Below, one piece after another: positions 17,578-27,331 of a stretch of 60,267 bases of DNA; the stretch's first letter is position 1; every line of letters begins with the position of its first letter. A model generated the notes under the pieces. The model made no database searches. It had not been told where the DNA came from and saw only the letters and a list, made by a program, of their open reading frames with translations. A program made the translations under genes and the position numbers. Source of the DNA: Bacillota bacterium (lineage in GTDB: Bacteria; Bacillota; Limnochordia; Darwinibacteriales; DTU012); the NCBI GenBank assembly GCA_012520795.1, contig JAAYNP010000024.1, positions 1 through 60,267 on the forward strand, in the 5' to 3' direction.

Positions 17578-18567
17578 ATGCGAGTTTGCATTATTGGAGG
17601 CAGCGGCCATGCCAACTTCGTCTTCCAAGGCATGGACCAGGATCCCAGCATCCTAGTGGTGGGTGTGGCGCCGGGATCAGAAGGGGAAGATGTGGGCAAA
17701 TTTTTGAATGCAGCCCAGAAGCGGGGCCAGCTACCTCAATACTATGAAGATTACCGCAAGATGCTCGATGAGCTTAAACCGGATATTGTGGCGGTGAACT
17801 GCCATTTTGGCGATCACGGCAAGGTCAATTTTGAAGTGCTCAGCCGCAAAATGCATCTGTTCGCGGAAAAACCTTTGGCTACGGCCATGGAAGAACTGAC
17901 TGTCCTCAAGCGGGAATACGACCGGTCGGGTGCAGAAGTGGCAGCCATGTTCGGCCTGCGCTACAACCCGGCATTCTACACCGCCTGGCATGCAGTCCGA
18001 GAAGGGAAGATCGGGGAAGTGCGGTTGATCAACGCCCAGAAATCTTACCGCCTGGGCAGCCGGCCGGAGTTTTTCAAGCACCGCCAGAGCTACGGCGGGA
18101 CAATCCCCTGGGTGGGCAGTCATGCCATTGACTGGGTGTACTGGTTCTCCGGCCAGGAGTTTGTATCTGTCATGAGCCACCATTCCACCATGGCCAACCG
18201 GGGGTTGGGGAGCATGGAGATGACAGGGCTGTGCCATTTCAGGCTGACCAATGAGGTCTTTGCTTCAGTGAATATTGATTACCTGCGGCCGAGCACCGCT
18301 GAAACCCACGGTGATGACCGCGTGCGGGTGGCTGGTACCAGGGGCGTTATTGAAGTGCGGCACGGCAGGGTTTATCTGATCAGCGAGGAAGAGCAGGGCA
18401 CCCGGGAACTGTCGCTGATGGAGACTGACGGTATCTTCTTGGACTTCGCGAGACAAGTGCGCGGGGAAGGGAAGTGTCTGGTGAGCGCCAAAGATTCGTT
18501 TGTGGTGACCGAGGCATGCCTGAGAGCTCGGGAAGCTGCTGATAAAGAGGAGATTGTTTATTTTTAG
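17578..18567 (+). CDS. Gfo/Idh/MocA-family oxidoreductase
   Basis: 329 residues from the ATG at 17578 (AAAGGAGG seven bases upstream). The Rossmann start MRVCIIGGSGHANFVFQG binds NAD(P). EKPLA near residue 100 is the family's cofactor/catalytic loop lysine, and the C-terminal alpha/beta domain has the catalytic-site histidine region GSHAIDWVYW. These enzymes oxidise or reduce sugars, sugar acids or inositols. It is co-transcribed with rhaA and ends before a terminator, so a rhamnose-related or keto-sugar substrate is a reasonable guess only. It differs clearly from the two other Gfo/Idh genes near 30-32 kb. Confidence 0.85.
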   Translation: MRVCIIGGSGHANFVFQGMDQDPSILVVGVAPGSEGEDVGKFLNAAQKRGQLPQYYEDYRKMLDELKPDIVAVNCHFGDHGKVNFEVLSRKMHLFAEKPLATAMEELTVLKREYDRSGAEVAAMFGLRYNPAFYTAWHAVREGKIGEVRLINAQKSYRLGSRPEFFKHRQSYGGTIPWVGSHAIDWVYWFSGQEFVSVMSHHSTMANRGLGSMEMTGLCHFRLTNEVFASVNIDYLRPSTAETHGDDRVRVAGTRGVIEVRHGRVYLISEEEQGTRELSLMETDGIFLDFARQVRGEGKCLVSAKDSFVVTEACLRAREAADKEEIVYF

Positions 18568-18590
18568 CCTCTATGCGGCTCGCTTTCGAA

Positions 18591-18640
18591 AAAACAGCGC
18601 TGTCAGCTTAAGCTGCAGCGCTGTTTTGTTTTTTTTTTAC
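18591..18640 (+). terminator. Rho-independent terminator of the rhaA operon
   Basis: AAAACAGCGCTG (18591-18602) pairs perfectly with CAGCGCTGTTTT (18616-18627). The loop itself contains AGCTTAAGCT, and a run of eleven or more Ts follows. Confidence 0.92.
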
Positions 18641-19890
18641 TGCTGAAGCTCTTCGGGGACAGCGCCCAGCGTTAACGGCAGCAGTAAAGTCCGGCCGCTG
18701 CGCCAAACCGTGATCATGACCTGATCTCCGGGTTTGTATTGACTGAGGGCATTAAGCAGATCCTTTTCTTCGAGGATGTCATGCTGATCAAAACGGCGGA
18801 TCACATCTCCGGCTTTGATGCCTGCCTTTTCAGCCGGCGAGCCTTGGACAATGTCGGTTACCAAGATTCCTTTGCGATCCGGCAGGCGGAAGTAGCGGTA
18901 TATATCTTCATTGATATCTGTGTACCAAAAGCCGATCCACGGTTTTGGTTGCTGGACACTTGGCCGTTGGACACTGCCGAACTCAATCAAATCCTGCAGC
19001 ACCTCTTTGGCCACATTGATTGGGATGGCAAAACCGATTCCCTGTGCCTGGGTATGAACTGCTGTGTTGATTCCGATAACTTCTCCTTTAATGTTGAGCA
19101 GAGGGCCGCCGGAGTTGCCGCTGTTGATGGCAGCGTCGATCTGCATCAGGTTTTTGTAGACTTGAGTGGACCCGGTGGGGTCGAGAATCTCAATCTCCCG
19201 CCCTTTGGCGCTTAAAATCCCGAATGTTACCGTATGATCAAGCTGGCGGCCGTACGGATTGCCAATAGCGATGACCCATTCGCCTTGACGGGCACTATCC
19301 GAGTCGCCAAGGGGTATGGTCGGGAAGGGGCCTGCTCCACCTTCGATCTTAAGGACAGCAAGATCGAGCGCAGCATCGGAACCGAGGATCCTGGCTTTGA
19401 AATCGCCGCTGATGTTTGGCGATGTGACTGTGACAGTAATCTCCTGCTCTTGGCCGGCACTGCCGACAACGTGCTGGTTGGTGAGGACAATTCCTGATTC
19501 ATCGATTATAAAGCCGCTGCCCTGTGTAATAGGCTGTGTTGGTTGCGAGAAGGGCATTCCCCAGAAGAAATCAAAGAAGGAACCAAACGGGAGGCTCATC
19601 CGGTATCTGGATGTTGGATCCTGCATTGGCCATTTTACCTGGATATACACTGTTGCGGGATTGGCAGCTTCAGCAATGTCGGCAATCTGGTACGGATTGT
19701 CAAGAAATACCGGTATTGCAGAGACAGTCCGTGGCTCTGACTCCGGGTAAGTAGTTGGTGCTGTTTCAGCGCTTTGCTGAGGTTCGCCTTCCGCTGAGAC
19801 AAAAAGATTAGGATATTGGCTAGCTATCAACAACCCCACAAGTAGTAAAAAGGCAACTATAACCACAGATGATAATCTTTTGCGTTGCAT
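18637..19890 (-). CDS. HtrA/DegP-like membrane-anchored serine protease
   Basis: 417 residues. An N-terminal transmembrane/signal-anchor helix (residues ~8-25) puts the enzyme outside the membrane. The trypsin-like (S1C) domain has the triad H140 (TNQHVV), D176 (LDLAVLKIE) and S260 (GNSGGP). One PDZ domain (about 315-410, with PAEKAGIKAGDVI) follows. HtrA proteases degrade or refold damaged exported proteins. A single-gene unit with its own promoter; it is convergent with the rhaA operon, whose terminator abuts its 3' end. Confidence 0.93.
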   Translation of the reverse strand: MQRKRLSSVVIVAFLLLVGLLIASQYPNLFVSAEGEPQQSAETAPTTYPESEPRTVSAIPVFLDNPYQIADIAEAANPATVYIQVKWPMQDPTSRYRMSLPFGSFFDFFWGMPFSQPTQPITQGSGFIIDESGIVLTNQHVVGSAGQEQEITVTVTSPNISGDFKARILGSDAALDLAVLKIEGGAGPFPTIPLGDSDSARQGEWVIAIGNPYGRQLDHTVTFGILSAKGREIEILDPTGSTQVYKNLMQIDAAINSGNSGGPLLNIKGEVIGINTAVHTQAQGIGFAIPINVAKEVLQDLIEFGSVQRPSVQQPKPWIGFWYTDINEDIYRYFRLPDRKGILVTDIVQGSPAEKAGIKAGDVIRRFDQHDILEEKDLLNALSQYKPGDQVMITVWRSGRTLLLPLTLGAVPEELQQ

Positions 19891-19930
19891 AAAGTAACCC
19901 CCTCTTTTTCAGGTTAAGGTAGCTTCTATT

Positions 19931-19960
19931 ATTATATACGTCAGTTTTTTGCTTAATCAA
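19931..19960 (-). promoter_or_regulatory. Candidate promoter of the htrA-like gene
   Basis: Minus-strand TATAAT (19931-19936) and TTGATT (19955-19960), separated by 18 bp. Confidence 0.5.
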
Positions 19961-20050
19961 GGGGTAATTTCCAACGAATTTTCCAATAAAATCAGCGCCG
20001 GCAAAAAACAAATCCCGGCCCTGATGTTAGAACCCTAAACGTGTCTGCTG

Positions 20051-21622
20051 TTAGAATTCAATGGCGGTGATTCTGGTTACTTCATCCACCTTGACCAGTT
20101 CGGCTTCCACTTCTGGAGTGACATGCTTGTCAATGTTGATAATCATCAGGGCAGCACCGCCCTGCTGTTTACGTCCTACCTGCATAGCACCGATATTGAT
20201 GCTGTTACTGCCCAAAACCTGGCCGATCTTGCCGATTACACCAGGCTTGTCCAAGTGTTCCACAACCAGGACACTGCCTATGGGTGCCAAATCGATATCG
20301 AAGCCGTCAATATTCACAATGCGGGGGCCGTATTCCCGGATGCAGGTCCCTTCCAGGACGAAAGGCCCTTGATCAGTTGTGGCCACGGCTTGAATCAGGT
20401 TAGTATAGACTGAGCCGTTGTCGAAATACTTCTCTCCATAGACAATGCCGTATTCCTTGGCAATGATTGGCGCATTGACATCATTAATGATGAAATCCAC
20501 CTTAGGCTGCAGGAATCCGGCTAGAAGCCCCCGGGTAATCCAAGATGTTTCCATAGTGGTGATTGGGCCGCTGTAGTGCACATCCAGCACTTTGACGGCT
20601 CCCTTTGCCAGTTTGGAGATTACTTTCCCCATGATCTTGGTCAGTTGGTAATAGTGGCTGATTCGTTCCAAGACTTCACTGGAGACGGAAGGTAGGTTGA
20701 CGCCGTTGTGCACTGGTTTGCCTTCAGCAAATGCCCGTACTTCTTCGCTGACAATTATGGCCACATTGAGCTGAGCCTCCCGGGTGGAGGCGGCGATATG
20801 CGGTGTGGCCAGCACATTTTCCAACTGAAGCAGCTCTTCATCCTGCGGTGGTTCCGATTCATAAACATCCAAAGCTGCCCCGGCAATATGCCCATTCTGC
20901 AGATAATGCTTCAAGGCAGCTTCATCCACTATGCCGCCGCGGGCACAGTTAATGATCAGGACTCCCGGTTTGGTGATCTTGAGAGAATCCATGTTCAGCA
21001 AACCTTTGGTTTCTGGGGTAAGGGGAGTATGGATTGTGATGATGTCAGACTTGACAAGCAGCTCATTGAGACTGGCCTGGGAGACACCGCGTTTTTTAGC
21101 CCTTTCTTTGGTAAGAAACGGGTCGTAGGCCAGCACTGTCATCTCAAATGACGTGGCTCTTTTGGCTACTTCTGATCCTATCCGCCCGAAACCGATGATT
21201 CCCAGGGTCTTGCCTTTCAACTCCATCCCCTGAAACGCCGACCGGTTCCAAAGGCCGCTTTTGACTGAGTTGTTGGCGGGGCAAATCTTGCGGGCCAGCG
21301 CCAGCATCATTGCAAAAGTGTGTTCGGCTGTGGAAATCGTATTGCCCGCCGGAGCGTTGACAACAAGAATCCCACGCCTTGTGGCGGCGTCCAGATCAAT
21401 ATTGTCCACTCCCACACCGGCTCGGGCGATAATCTTCAGATTGGCCATCTTGGCCAGCAGTTCTTCGGTGACCTTGGTGGCACTGCGGACCAGCAGGGCG
21501 TCGAATGAATCCAAATCCTCAGTATCATTAACCTCCTGAATCACACACTCAATACCGGGGCTTTCCAACAATGGAGTAAGGCCTTCTTTGCTAATCTTGT
21601 CTGTAACCAGCACGCGAAACAT
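20051..21622 (-). CDS. serA: D-3-phosphoglycerate dehydrogenase
   Basis: First step of serine synthesis: oxidises 3-phosphoglycerate to 3-phosphohydroxypyruvate with NAD+. 523 residues, the long form: catalytic and NAD domains (LGIIGFGRIGSEVAKRA near 145-160, ARGGIVDEAAL, HIAASTREAQ with the active-site histidine), an intervening domain (about 315-450) and a C-terminal ACT domain (about 452-523, beginning LVVEHLDKPGVIG) that usually gives serine feedback. It is transcribed away from serC, with 240 bp between them. Confidence 0.96.
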   Translation of the reverse strand: MFRVLVTDKISKEGLTPLLESPGIECVIQEVNDTEDLDSFDALLVRSATKVTEELLAKMANLKIIARAGVGVDNIDLDAATRRGILVVNAPAGNTISTAEHTFAMMLALARKICPANNSVKSGLWNRSAFQGMELKGKTLGIIGFGRIGSEVAKRATSFEMTVLAYDPFLTKERAKKRGVSQASLNELLVKSDIITIHTPLTPETKGLLNMDSLKITKPGVLIINCARGGIVDEAALKHYLQNGHIAGAALDVYESEPPQDEELLQLENVLATPHIAASTREAQLNVAIIVSEEVRAFAEGKPVHNGVNLPSVSSEVLERISHYYQLTKIMGKVISKLAKGAVKVLDVHYSGPITTMETSWITRGLLAGFLQPKVDFIINDVNAPIIAKEYGIVYGEKYFDNGSVYTNLIQAVATTDQGPFVLEGTCIREYGPRIVNIDGFDIDLAPIGSVLVVEHLDKPGVIGKIGQVLGSNSINIGAMQVGRKQQGGAALMIINIDKHVTPEVEAELVKVDEVTRITAIEF

Positions 21623-21824
21623 TGGTTCTCTCTCCTTGTGTAACGTGATTTTTTTAGCTTGGTTCCATACAGTCCTATACCTCGGTTTAGCTAACGCTTC
21701 ATTAACCTATTGTACTATTATCTCACGAAAAAAGAAATAAAAAAAACGTAAAATAGCGGATGCCGATGTAAATATGATGAAAAAATAATAATTTCGTATT
21801 TCCAGTTCGCTCGTTTTGTGATAG

Positions 21825-21830
21825 TATAAT
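21825..21830 (+). promoter_or_regulatory. -10 box of the serC promoter
   Basis: A perfect TATAAT 33 bases before the serC start codon; no clear -35. The 240-bp serA/serC gap is AT rich and shows no T-box or riboswitch that I can recognise. Confidence 0.45.
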
Positions 21831-21862
21831 ACATAGTCTATTTTTCGTAAAGGGGTGAGACA

Positions 21863-22939
21863 ATGGCCTATAATTTCAATGCCGGCCCGGCAGCACTGCC
21901 GCTGCCCGTTTTGGAGGCTGTCCAGGCTGAGTTTGTCAATTTCAAAGGCACAGGCATGTCCATAGTGGAGTTGAGCCACCGGGGCAAGGACTATGAGGCG
22001 GTTCACAACCATGCCAAGTCGATGCTGTACAAACTGCTGTCAATACCTGACGACTATGAAGTATTGTTTGTGCAAGGCGGCGCCAGCCTTCAGTTTGCGA
22101 TGGTGCCCATGAACTTCTTGGCTTCGGGCAGGACTGCCAACTATATACTGACTGGATCCTGGTCGGAGAAAGCACTCAAGGAAGCAGAAAAAATCGGCAA
22201 TACATACATCGGCGGCAGCAGTGAAGACCGCAACTACAGCTATATCCCCAGCCCTGACCAGATCCAGATCGAACCGGACCATGCCTATGTCCATATCACG
22301 TCAAACAATACCATTTTTGGCACCCAGTGGCATCAATTCCCTGATCCAAATGGCGTGCCCTTGGTGGCCGACATGTCCAGTGACATTCTTTCCAGGCCTA
22401 TTGACGTAAGCCAGTTTGGCTTGATTTACGCCGGGGCGCAGAAGAATCTGGGGCCGGCAGGAGTTACGGTGGTAATCATCCGGCGTGACTGGATGGAGGC
22501 AGCCGCCGACAAGAATCCCATCATGCTTAAGTACACAACACATGCCAATGCCAATTCTTTGTACAACACTCCGCCGACATTTGCCATTTACCTGTTAGGC
22601 AAGGTGTTGGACTGGGCCGACGGGCTTGGCGGCGTGGAAGCCGTTCTTGCTCAAAACAAAGCCAAAGCCCAGCTCTTGTATGATGCAATTGATGAGAGCG
22701 ATGGTTTCTATCAAGGGCATGCCGAGCGGGAAGCCCGTTCGATGATGAATGTGACCTTCACTCTTGCCGATAAAGAACTGGAAAGCAAGTTCCTGCAGGA
22801 GGCAAAGGCAAGAGGGTTTGTGGGAGTAAACGGGCACCGGTCTGTCGGGGGGTGCCGCGCTTCGATTTACAATGCGGTGCCAATGGAAGCCTGCGAAGCA
22901 TTAAGAGATTTCATGATCGAATTTCGATCCCGCAATTAA
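21863..22939 (+). CDS. serC: Phosphoserine aminotransferase
   Basis: Second step of serine synthesis: makes O-phosphoserine from 3-phosphohydroxypyruvate and glutamate (PLP enzyme). 358 residues with YNFNAGPAALP at the N terminus, VQGGASLQFAMVPMN, the PLP lysine in YAGAQKNLGPAGV and the C-terminal GHRSVGGCRASIYNA. The ribosome binding site is AAGGGGTGA. Divergent from serA; followed by a strong terminator. No phosphoserine phosphatase (serB) is found in the window. Confidence 0.97.
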   Translation: MAYNFNAGPAALPLPVLEAVQAEFVNFKGTGMSIVELSHRGKDYEAVHNHAKSMLYKLLSIPDDYEVLFVQGGASLQFAMVPMNFLASGRTANYILTGSWSEKALKEAEKIGNTYIGGSSEDRNYSYIPSPDQIQIEPDHAYVHITSNNTIFGTQWHQFPDPNGVPLVADMSSDILSRPIDVSQFGLIYAGAQKNLGPAGVTVVIIRRDWMEAAADKNPIMLKYTTHANANSLYNTPPTFAIYLLGKVLDWADGLGGVEAVLAQNKAKAQLLYDAIDESDGFYQGHAEREARSMMNVTFTLADKELESKFLQEAKARGFVGVNGHRSVGGCRASIYNAVPMEACEALRDFMIEFRSRN

Positions 22940-22951
22940 GGGCTTGCCGGT

Positions 22952-22987
22952 ATAGAGATGTTGGACGCCAGCATCTCTATTTTTTTA
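22952..22987 (+). terminator. Rho-independent terminator of serC
   Basis: 13-bp stem ATAGAGATGTTGG (22952-22964) / CCAGCATCTCTAT (22968-22980) with one G-T pair and an ACG loop, then T7. It overlaps the end of the convergent GNAT gene. Confidence 0.92.
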
Positions 22988-23408
22988 ACCTTTTGCGCAT
23001 GGTCCGGTGGGGGATGCCGGCGTCGTCATACAGTTCTCCTTCGGCCGCAAAACCTGCCTTTTCATAAAAGCCGATGGCTTGGACTTGGGCTCCCAGGTAT
23101 ACTTCGGCCAAGCCTGATTCTATACAGTAGCTGACTATGTAGTTCAAAAGCTGCATTCCGGCTCCCTGGCCCCGGTATGGCTTAAGAATGGCCAAGCGGC
23201 CAATTTTTCCCCTTTGCCCCTTGATCATCACCCTGCCCGTACCGATCATCTGATCCTGATCAAATGCCCCAAAATGGATTGCTTTCTTGTCATCGTGATC
23301 ATGTTCAACCTCTGGCGGCACGTTTTGCTCGCCAACAAAGACTTGCCAGCGGATACTCAATGCCTGAGCAAACTCTGCTTCTGTGAGGGAGCGGCAGGTA
23401 ATCTTCAT
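22977..23408 (-). CDS. GNAT-family N-acetyltransferase (YjcF/ElaA-like)
   Basis: 143 residues covering one GNAT domain. Residues ~13-45 carry the RWQVFVGEQNVPPEVEHD segment typical of the YjcF/ElaA branch, IGRLAILKPYRGQGAGMQLL is the acetyl-CoA pyrophosphate loop (RGQGAG), and IGFYEKAGF lies near the end. It transfers an acetyl group to an unknown amine, possibly a small molecule. Convergent with serC and divergent from luxS across about 80 bp. Confidence 0.9.
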   Translation of the reverse strand: MKITCRSLTEAEFAQALSIRWQVFVGEQNVPPEVEHDHDDKKAIHFGAFDQDQMIGTGRVMIKGQRGKIGRLAILKPYRGQGAGMQLLNYIVSYCIESGLAEVYLGAQVQAIGFYEKAGFAAEGELYDDAGIPHRTMRKRLKK

Positions 23409-23432
23409 TGCCTAAGTCCTCTCCATTCGTTG

Positions 23433-23438
23433 TATAAT
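23433..23438 (+). promoter_or_regulatory. -10 box of the luxS promoter
   Basis: A perfect TATAAT 50 bases before the luxS start. The best -35 candidate (TTGCCT at 23408-23413) is 19 bp away. Confidence 0.4.
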
Positions 23439-23488
23439 ATAGCTGAACGGTTCGATCTTGTTCAATCCACAGGAAGGAGGCTGGAGCC

Positions 23489-23926
23489 ATGGATCAAGTG
23501 GTTGTTGAGAGTTTCACTCTGGATCATACGAAGGTTAAAGCCCCATTTGTGCGCAGCTGCGGACGGACGATCACTCCGAAAGGGGATGTGATCCTCAAGT
23601 TTGACCTTCGTTTTACTCAGCCCAATCTGGGCATCATGCCAACGGGAGCTGTGCATGCCCTGGAACATCTGCTGGCAGGTTTTATCCGTGAAGAACTGGA
23701 CGGGGTGGTGGACCTCTCTCCCATGGGCTGCCGGACCGGGTTTTATTTGGTTAAGATTGGCGAAGCCACTGTTGATGAAGTCAAGAAAGCCTTAATCAGT
23801 GCGCTGCAAAAGGTTCTAAGGGCAGTGGAAGTGCCTGCAGCCAATGCTGTCCAGTGCGGCAACTACCGTGATCTGTCGCTGGAACAGGCACAGAAATACG
23901 CCCGGCAAGTTCTGAACGCTCTTTAG
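23489..23926 (+). CDS. luxS: S-ribosylhomocysteine lyase LuxS
   Basis: Splits S-ribosylhomocysteine into homocysteine and the autoinducer-2 precursor DPD, as part of the activated methyl cycle. 145 residues. The metal site is H56-A-L-E-H60 plus C123 (AVQCGN), and the catalytic cysteine is C81 in SPMGCRTGFYL. The ribosome binding site is AAGGAGG. No pfs or metK gene is adjacent. Whether AI-2 serves as a signal here or is only a by-product cannot be told. Confidence 0.96.
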   Translation: MDQVVVESFTLDHTKVKAPFVRSCGRTITPKGDVILKFDLRFTQPNLGIMPTGAVHALEHLLAGFIREELDGVVDLSPMGCRTGFYLVKIGEATVDEVKKALISALQKVLRAVEVPAANAVQCGNYRDLSLEQAQKYARQVLNAL

Positions 23927-23959
23927 CTCAGGTACCTCCAGCTGTTACCCGTAGAACGC

Positions 23960-24871
23960 CTATCCGGCTAAGACTGCTCCTGTGGTGCAGATTTCAGTGA
24001 GGATGGGCCTACTCTTGATGCCGTGCACGGCAAAGGCGTGCTGCATCTTTGCGGCTGTTTCCACAGCCTTTTCTTTGGAACTACGGTCCACAAAACCGAT
24101 TACTGCAGGCCCGGCTCCGCTTAAGGCGGCACCAATCCCTCCTGCTTCGTAACAGGCATCGATTACCGCATTTAGTCCCGGAATCAGCCTTGCCCGGTAG
24201 GGTTGGTGCAGTTTGTCCTCCATGGCGAAGCGCAAATAGCGGTAGTCACCGGATGAGAAACAGTTGAGCAAAAAGGCGGTCCTGCTCATGTTGTGCACTG
24301 CATCGGCCAACAAGACCCTTCTTGGTAGGGCTTGGCGCGCCCTGGATGTGGAGAGGTGGAAATCAGGACTGATCACAATCACATATGGTGGGTTGTCCGG
24401 TTGGATTTGATACCAGGTAACCTTGCCGGAATCTGTCCCGCTCACCACCAATCCGCCCAACAAAGCCGGCGCTACATTGTCAGGGTGGCCTTCGATTTCT
24501 ACAGCCAGCCCAAGCAGGCGATCTACAGCCAGGGGACTGCCCAATAGGTGGTTCGCCGCCATCAGCCCTCCCACGATTGCTGCAGCGCTGCTGCCCAACC
24601 CTGAAGCGATTGGGATCCGGTTGAGTTGCCGGATGTACAGCGGCGGCACTGCTTCCCCTACTGCTTCAAAGACTTTGGCGGCGGCTCGGTAGGACAGGTT
24701 CTGCTTTCCTTTGGGCAGGGCGGCTCCGCCTTCTCCTTCAATCTCGATAGTTGGGATCCTGGTTTCAGTATCGATTTCCAGTTCATTATAGATCTTCAGT
24801 GCCAACCCAAGGGTATCAAAGCCCGGGCCCAAATTGGCGCTGCTGGCTGGAGTCAGGACCTTGACATGCAT
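23960..24871 (-). CDS. thrB: Homoserine kinase
   Basis: Phosphorylates L-homoserine. 303 residues, GHMP-kinase family: [18 protein letters not shown] at the N terminus, the ATP loop [16 protein letters not shown] near residues 87-102 and the C-terminal [14 protein letters not shown]. The last gene of hom-thrC-thrB; its start overlaps the end of thrC by 19 bp, which implies translational coupling. Confidence 0.96.
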   Translation of the reverse strand: MHVKVLTPASSANLGPGFDTLGLALKIYNELEIDTETRIPTIEIEGEGGAALPKGKQNLSYRAAAKVFEAVGEAVPPLYIRQLNRIPIASGLGSSAAAIVGGLMAANHLLGSPLAVDRLLGLAVEIEGHPDNVAPALLGGLVVSGTDSGKVTWYQIQPDNPPYVIVISPDFHLSTSRARQALPRRVLLADAVHNMSRTAFLLNCFSSGDYRYLRFAMEDKLHQPYRARLIPGLNAVIDACYEAGGIGAALSGAGPAVIGFVDRSSKEKAVETAAKMQHAFAVHGIKSRPILTEICTTGAVLAG

Positions 24872-25935
24872 GGTTCTGCCTCCAGATCGAGTATGCCTGT
24901 GAGAGCTTTCAGATCAGCGGCCACTACCTTGGGTTTGACACCGACAGATATCGCAGTATCGGGATCCTTCAAGCCGGTGCCGGTCAGAATACAGACCACT
25001 TTGCTGCCGGATTGGAAGTATCCCGACCGGGATAGTTTGATCATCCCGGCCACCGAAGCAGCCGATGCCGGTTCAGCAAAAATCCCTTCCGCCTGGGCCA
25101 GGAGTTGGTATGCTTCAAGGATATCTTCATCGGTAACACTGTCGATCACACCGCCGCTTTCGGCTTTTGCCTGGACTGCCTTGTGCCAGCTGGCCGGGTT
25201 TCCGATGCGGATTGCCGTGGCGATCGTTTCCGGGTTTGGCACCGGCTGTCCCAAGACGATGGGAGCTGCACCGGCTGCCTGGAAACCGCACATTTTCGGC
25301 AGCTTTTTGCTCAACCCTGCCTCGTAATACTCGCGAAAACCCTTCCAATAAGCCGTGATGTTGCCGGCGTTGCCTACGGGGATCACTAGGTAATCGGGGG
25401 CGTCGCCAAGCTGATCGCAGATTTCAAAAGCAGCTGTTTTCTGCCCCTCAATCCGATCAGGGTTGATGGAGTTTACAATAGTGATCGGATAGTGTTCTGC
25501 CAGCTCTCTTACGAGCTTCAGTGCTTGATCGAAATTGCCTTCCACCGCGACAACCTCAGCTCCGTATACCACTGCCTGAGCCAGTTTTCCCAGTGCTATC
25601 GCATCTTTGGGAATTAGGACCAAACATTTGATTTGGGCCCGGGCGGCATAGGCGGCGGCAGAAGCGGAGGTGTTGCCGGTGGAAGCGCAGACAACAGCCT
25701 TGGCACCTCTGGCTGCCGCCTTGGTCACAGCCACGGTCATGCCCCGGTCTTTGAACGAACCGGTGGGGTTCTGCCCCTCAAACTTGAGATACAGTTCGAA
25801 ATCCAGCTTCAGCATGGCTGCCAAATTGACAGCCTGCAGAAGCAGAGTATTGCCTTCGTGAAGGGTGATTATTTTTGCACCGTCATCCACCGGCAGGAAG
25901 CGGCGGAAGCATGAAATGATCCCTTGGTAGTGCAT
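24853..25935 (-). CDS. thrC: Threonine synthase
   Basis: Converts O-phosphohomoserine to threonine (PLP enzyme). 360 residues, the short form of the family. The PLP lysine is in [11 protein letters not shown], the phosphate-binding loop is VPVGNAGNI, and [16 protein letters not shown] is typical. The start lies 3 bp after the hom stop and the end overlaps thrB, so hom-thrC-thrB is a tight operon. Confidence 0.96.
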   Translation of the reverse strand: MHYQGIISCFRRFLPVDDGAKIITLHEGNTLLLQAVNLAAMLKLDFELYLKFEGQNPTGSFKDRGMTVAVTKAAARGAKAVVCASTGNTSASAAAYAARAQIKCLVLIPKDAIALGKLAQAVVYGAEVVAVEGNFDQALKLVRELAEHYPITIVNSINPDRIEGQKTAAFEICDQLGDAPDYLVIPVGNAGNITAYWKGFREYYEAGLSKKLPKMCGFQAAGAAPIVLGQPVPNPETIATAIRIGNPASWHKAVQAKAESGGVIDSVTDEDILEAYQLLAQAEGIFAEPASAASVAGMIKLSRSGYFQSGSKVVCILTGTGLKDPDTAISVGVKPKVVAADLKALTGILDLEAEPCMSRS

Positions 25936-25938
25936 GGA

Positions 25939-27243
25939 TTAACTCCTTTCCAGAACGCGGATCACATTGCTGATATTGCGAATGGAGTCGATTTTTTTGA
26001 TCCGCTCCAATGCCTGATAAAAATCATGTTCAACGACTTCATGGGTAACCAGGACGATTTCCGCCAGGTTTACTTCCCGGCGGGTCTGCAGAATCATGTC
26101 GAGGCTTACATGGGCATCGCCAAAGACCGTGGCGACACTGCCGAAGACCCCTGGCTGATCCTTTGCCTTCAGCCGCACATAAAACCGGGACTGGCTTTGG
26201 GACAATGGTACTACCGGTTTGGCTGCATAGTTTGTTTCAATTGCATGGTTCTCGATTTCGTGATTGATGTTGCGGACTGCTTCTATAATATCGGCAACAA
26301 CCGCGCTGGCAGTTGGCAGTGATCCGGCGCCGCGTCCGTAAAACATCAGCTCGCCAACGGAATCGCCAACCAAAAACAGAGCATTGAATTCATTGTGCAC
26401 CGAGGCCAGTGGATGCTCTTTCGGCACCAGCGTCGGATGCACCCGCAGTTTCAGCCCGTCCCGGTTCTCTTCTCCAATAGCCAACAGCTTGATTACAAAA
26501 CCCAATTCCTCGGCATACATGATGTCCCGGACACTGACGTCGGAAATGCTCTCAATTGAGATGTCTTCAACCTTGACAATGCTCTGAAAAGCCAAACCAG
26601 CCAGGATTGCCAGCTTATACGCGGCATCCCTTCCTTCCAGATCATTCGAAGGGTCTTGCTCGGCAAAGCCTTTGGCCTGGGCTTCAGCCAAAGCATCCTG
26701 AAAATCCTTCTTGGCAATGGTCATCTGGGTGAGGATGTAATTCGTAGTTCCGTTGATAATCCCCATAATGCTTTTGATTTTATTCGCAACCAGACAGTGT
26801 TTGATCGGCCGAATCAAAGGAATTCCGCCGCCGACGCTGGCTTCATAGTAGATATTCCGGTTGTGTTGTTGCGCAACAGCGAACAGTCTGCGGCCGTGGA
26901 GGGCCATCAGGTCCTTATTGGCTGTCACCACATGCTTGCCTTGCTCAAGGGCAGTGGTAATATACTGTCCGGCAGGCTCCAGCCCACCCATCACATCGAC
27001 AACAATGTCAATGTCGGGATCGGTGAGGATTGGATCCGGATCGAGTGTCAGCTCGACGGCTGGATCGAGATGGGGGCGCTGTTTGTGCAGATCCCGCACC
27101 AAAGCTTTGGTTATCCGCAGTTCACTCCCGGTCTTGGCTGCGATGTCGGCCCGGTTTGCGTTGATGATCTGCATGGTCCCGGTACCAACCGTACCCAACC
27201 CAAGCAGCCCGATATTGATCGTGCTATTACCTGAGATATTCAC
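25939..27243 (-). CDS. hom: Homoserine dehydrogenase
   Basis: Reduces aspartate semialdehyde to homoserine. About 434 residues: NAD(P)-binding GLLGLGTVGTGT at the start, VVTANKDLMA, the catalytic region YEASVGGGIPLI and GTTNYIL, and a C-terminal ACT domain (from about residue 355, with KDQPGVFGSVATVFG) expected to sense threonine. Two in-frame GTG starts are possible, 27252 and 27243; the second has GGGGTGA five bases upstream and is preferred. First gene of hom-thrC-thrB. The upstream gap holds no T-box. Confidence 0.95.
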   Translation of the reverse strand: MNISGNSTINIGLLGLGTVGTGTMQIINANRADIAAKTGSELRITKALVRDLHKQRPHLDPAVELTLDPDPILTDPDIDIVVDVMGGLEPAGQYITTALEQGKHVVTANKDLMALHGRRLFAVAQQHNRNIYYEASVGGGIPLIRPIKHCLVANKIKSIMGIINGTTNYILTQMTIAKKDFQDALAEAQAKGFAEQDPSNDLEGRDAAYKLAILAGLAFQSIVKVEDISIESISDVSVRDIMYAEELGFVIKLLAIGEENRDGLKLRVHPTLVPKEHPLASVHNEFNALFLVGDSVGELMFYGRGAGSLPTASAVVADIIEAVRNINHEIENHAIETNYAAKPVVPLSQSQSRFYVRLKAKDQPGVFGSVATVFGDAHVSLDMILQTRREVNLAEIVLVTHEVVEHDFYQALERIKKIDSIRNISNVIRVLERS

Positions 27244-27331
27244 GATTTTCACCCCAGATCGTCGGTTTTAGGATGGAAGGGAAATTCCATTCAAGCATAG
27301 AATAAGATTCAGAGACGCTGTATTTTGGAAG

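Noticed and set aside
27244-27331. T-box or threonine attenuator before hom
   Set aside because: Only about 90 bp is available and there is no T-box core, specifier stem or terminator/antiterminator pair.
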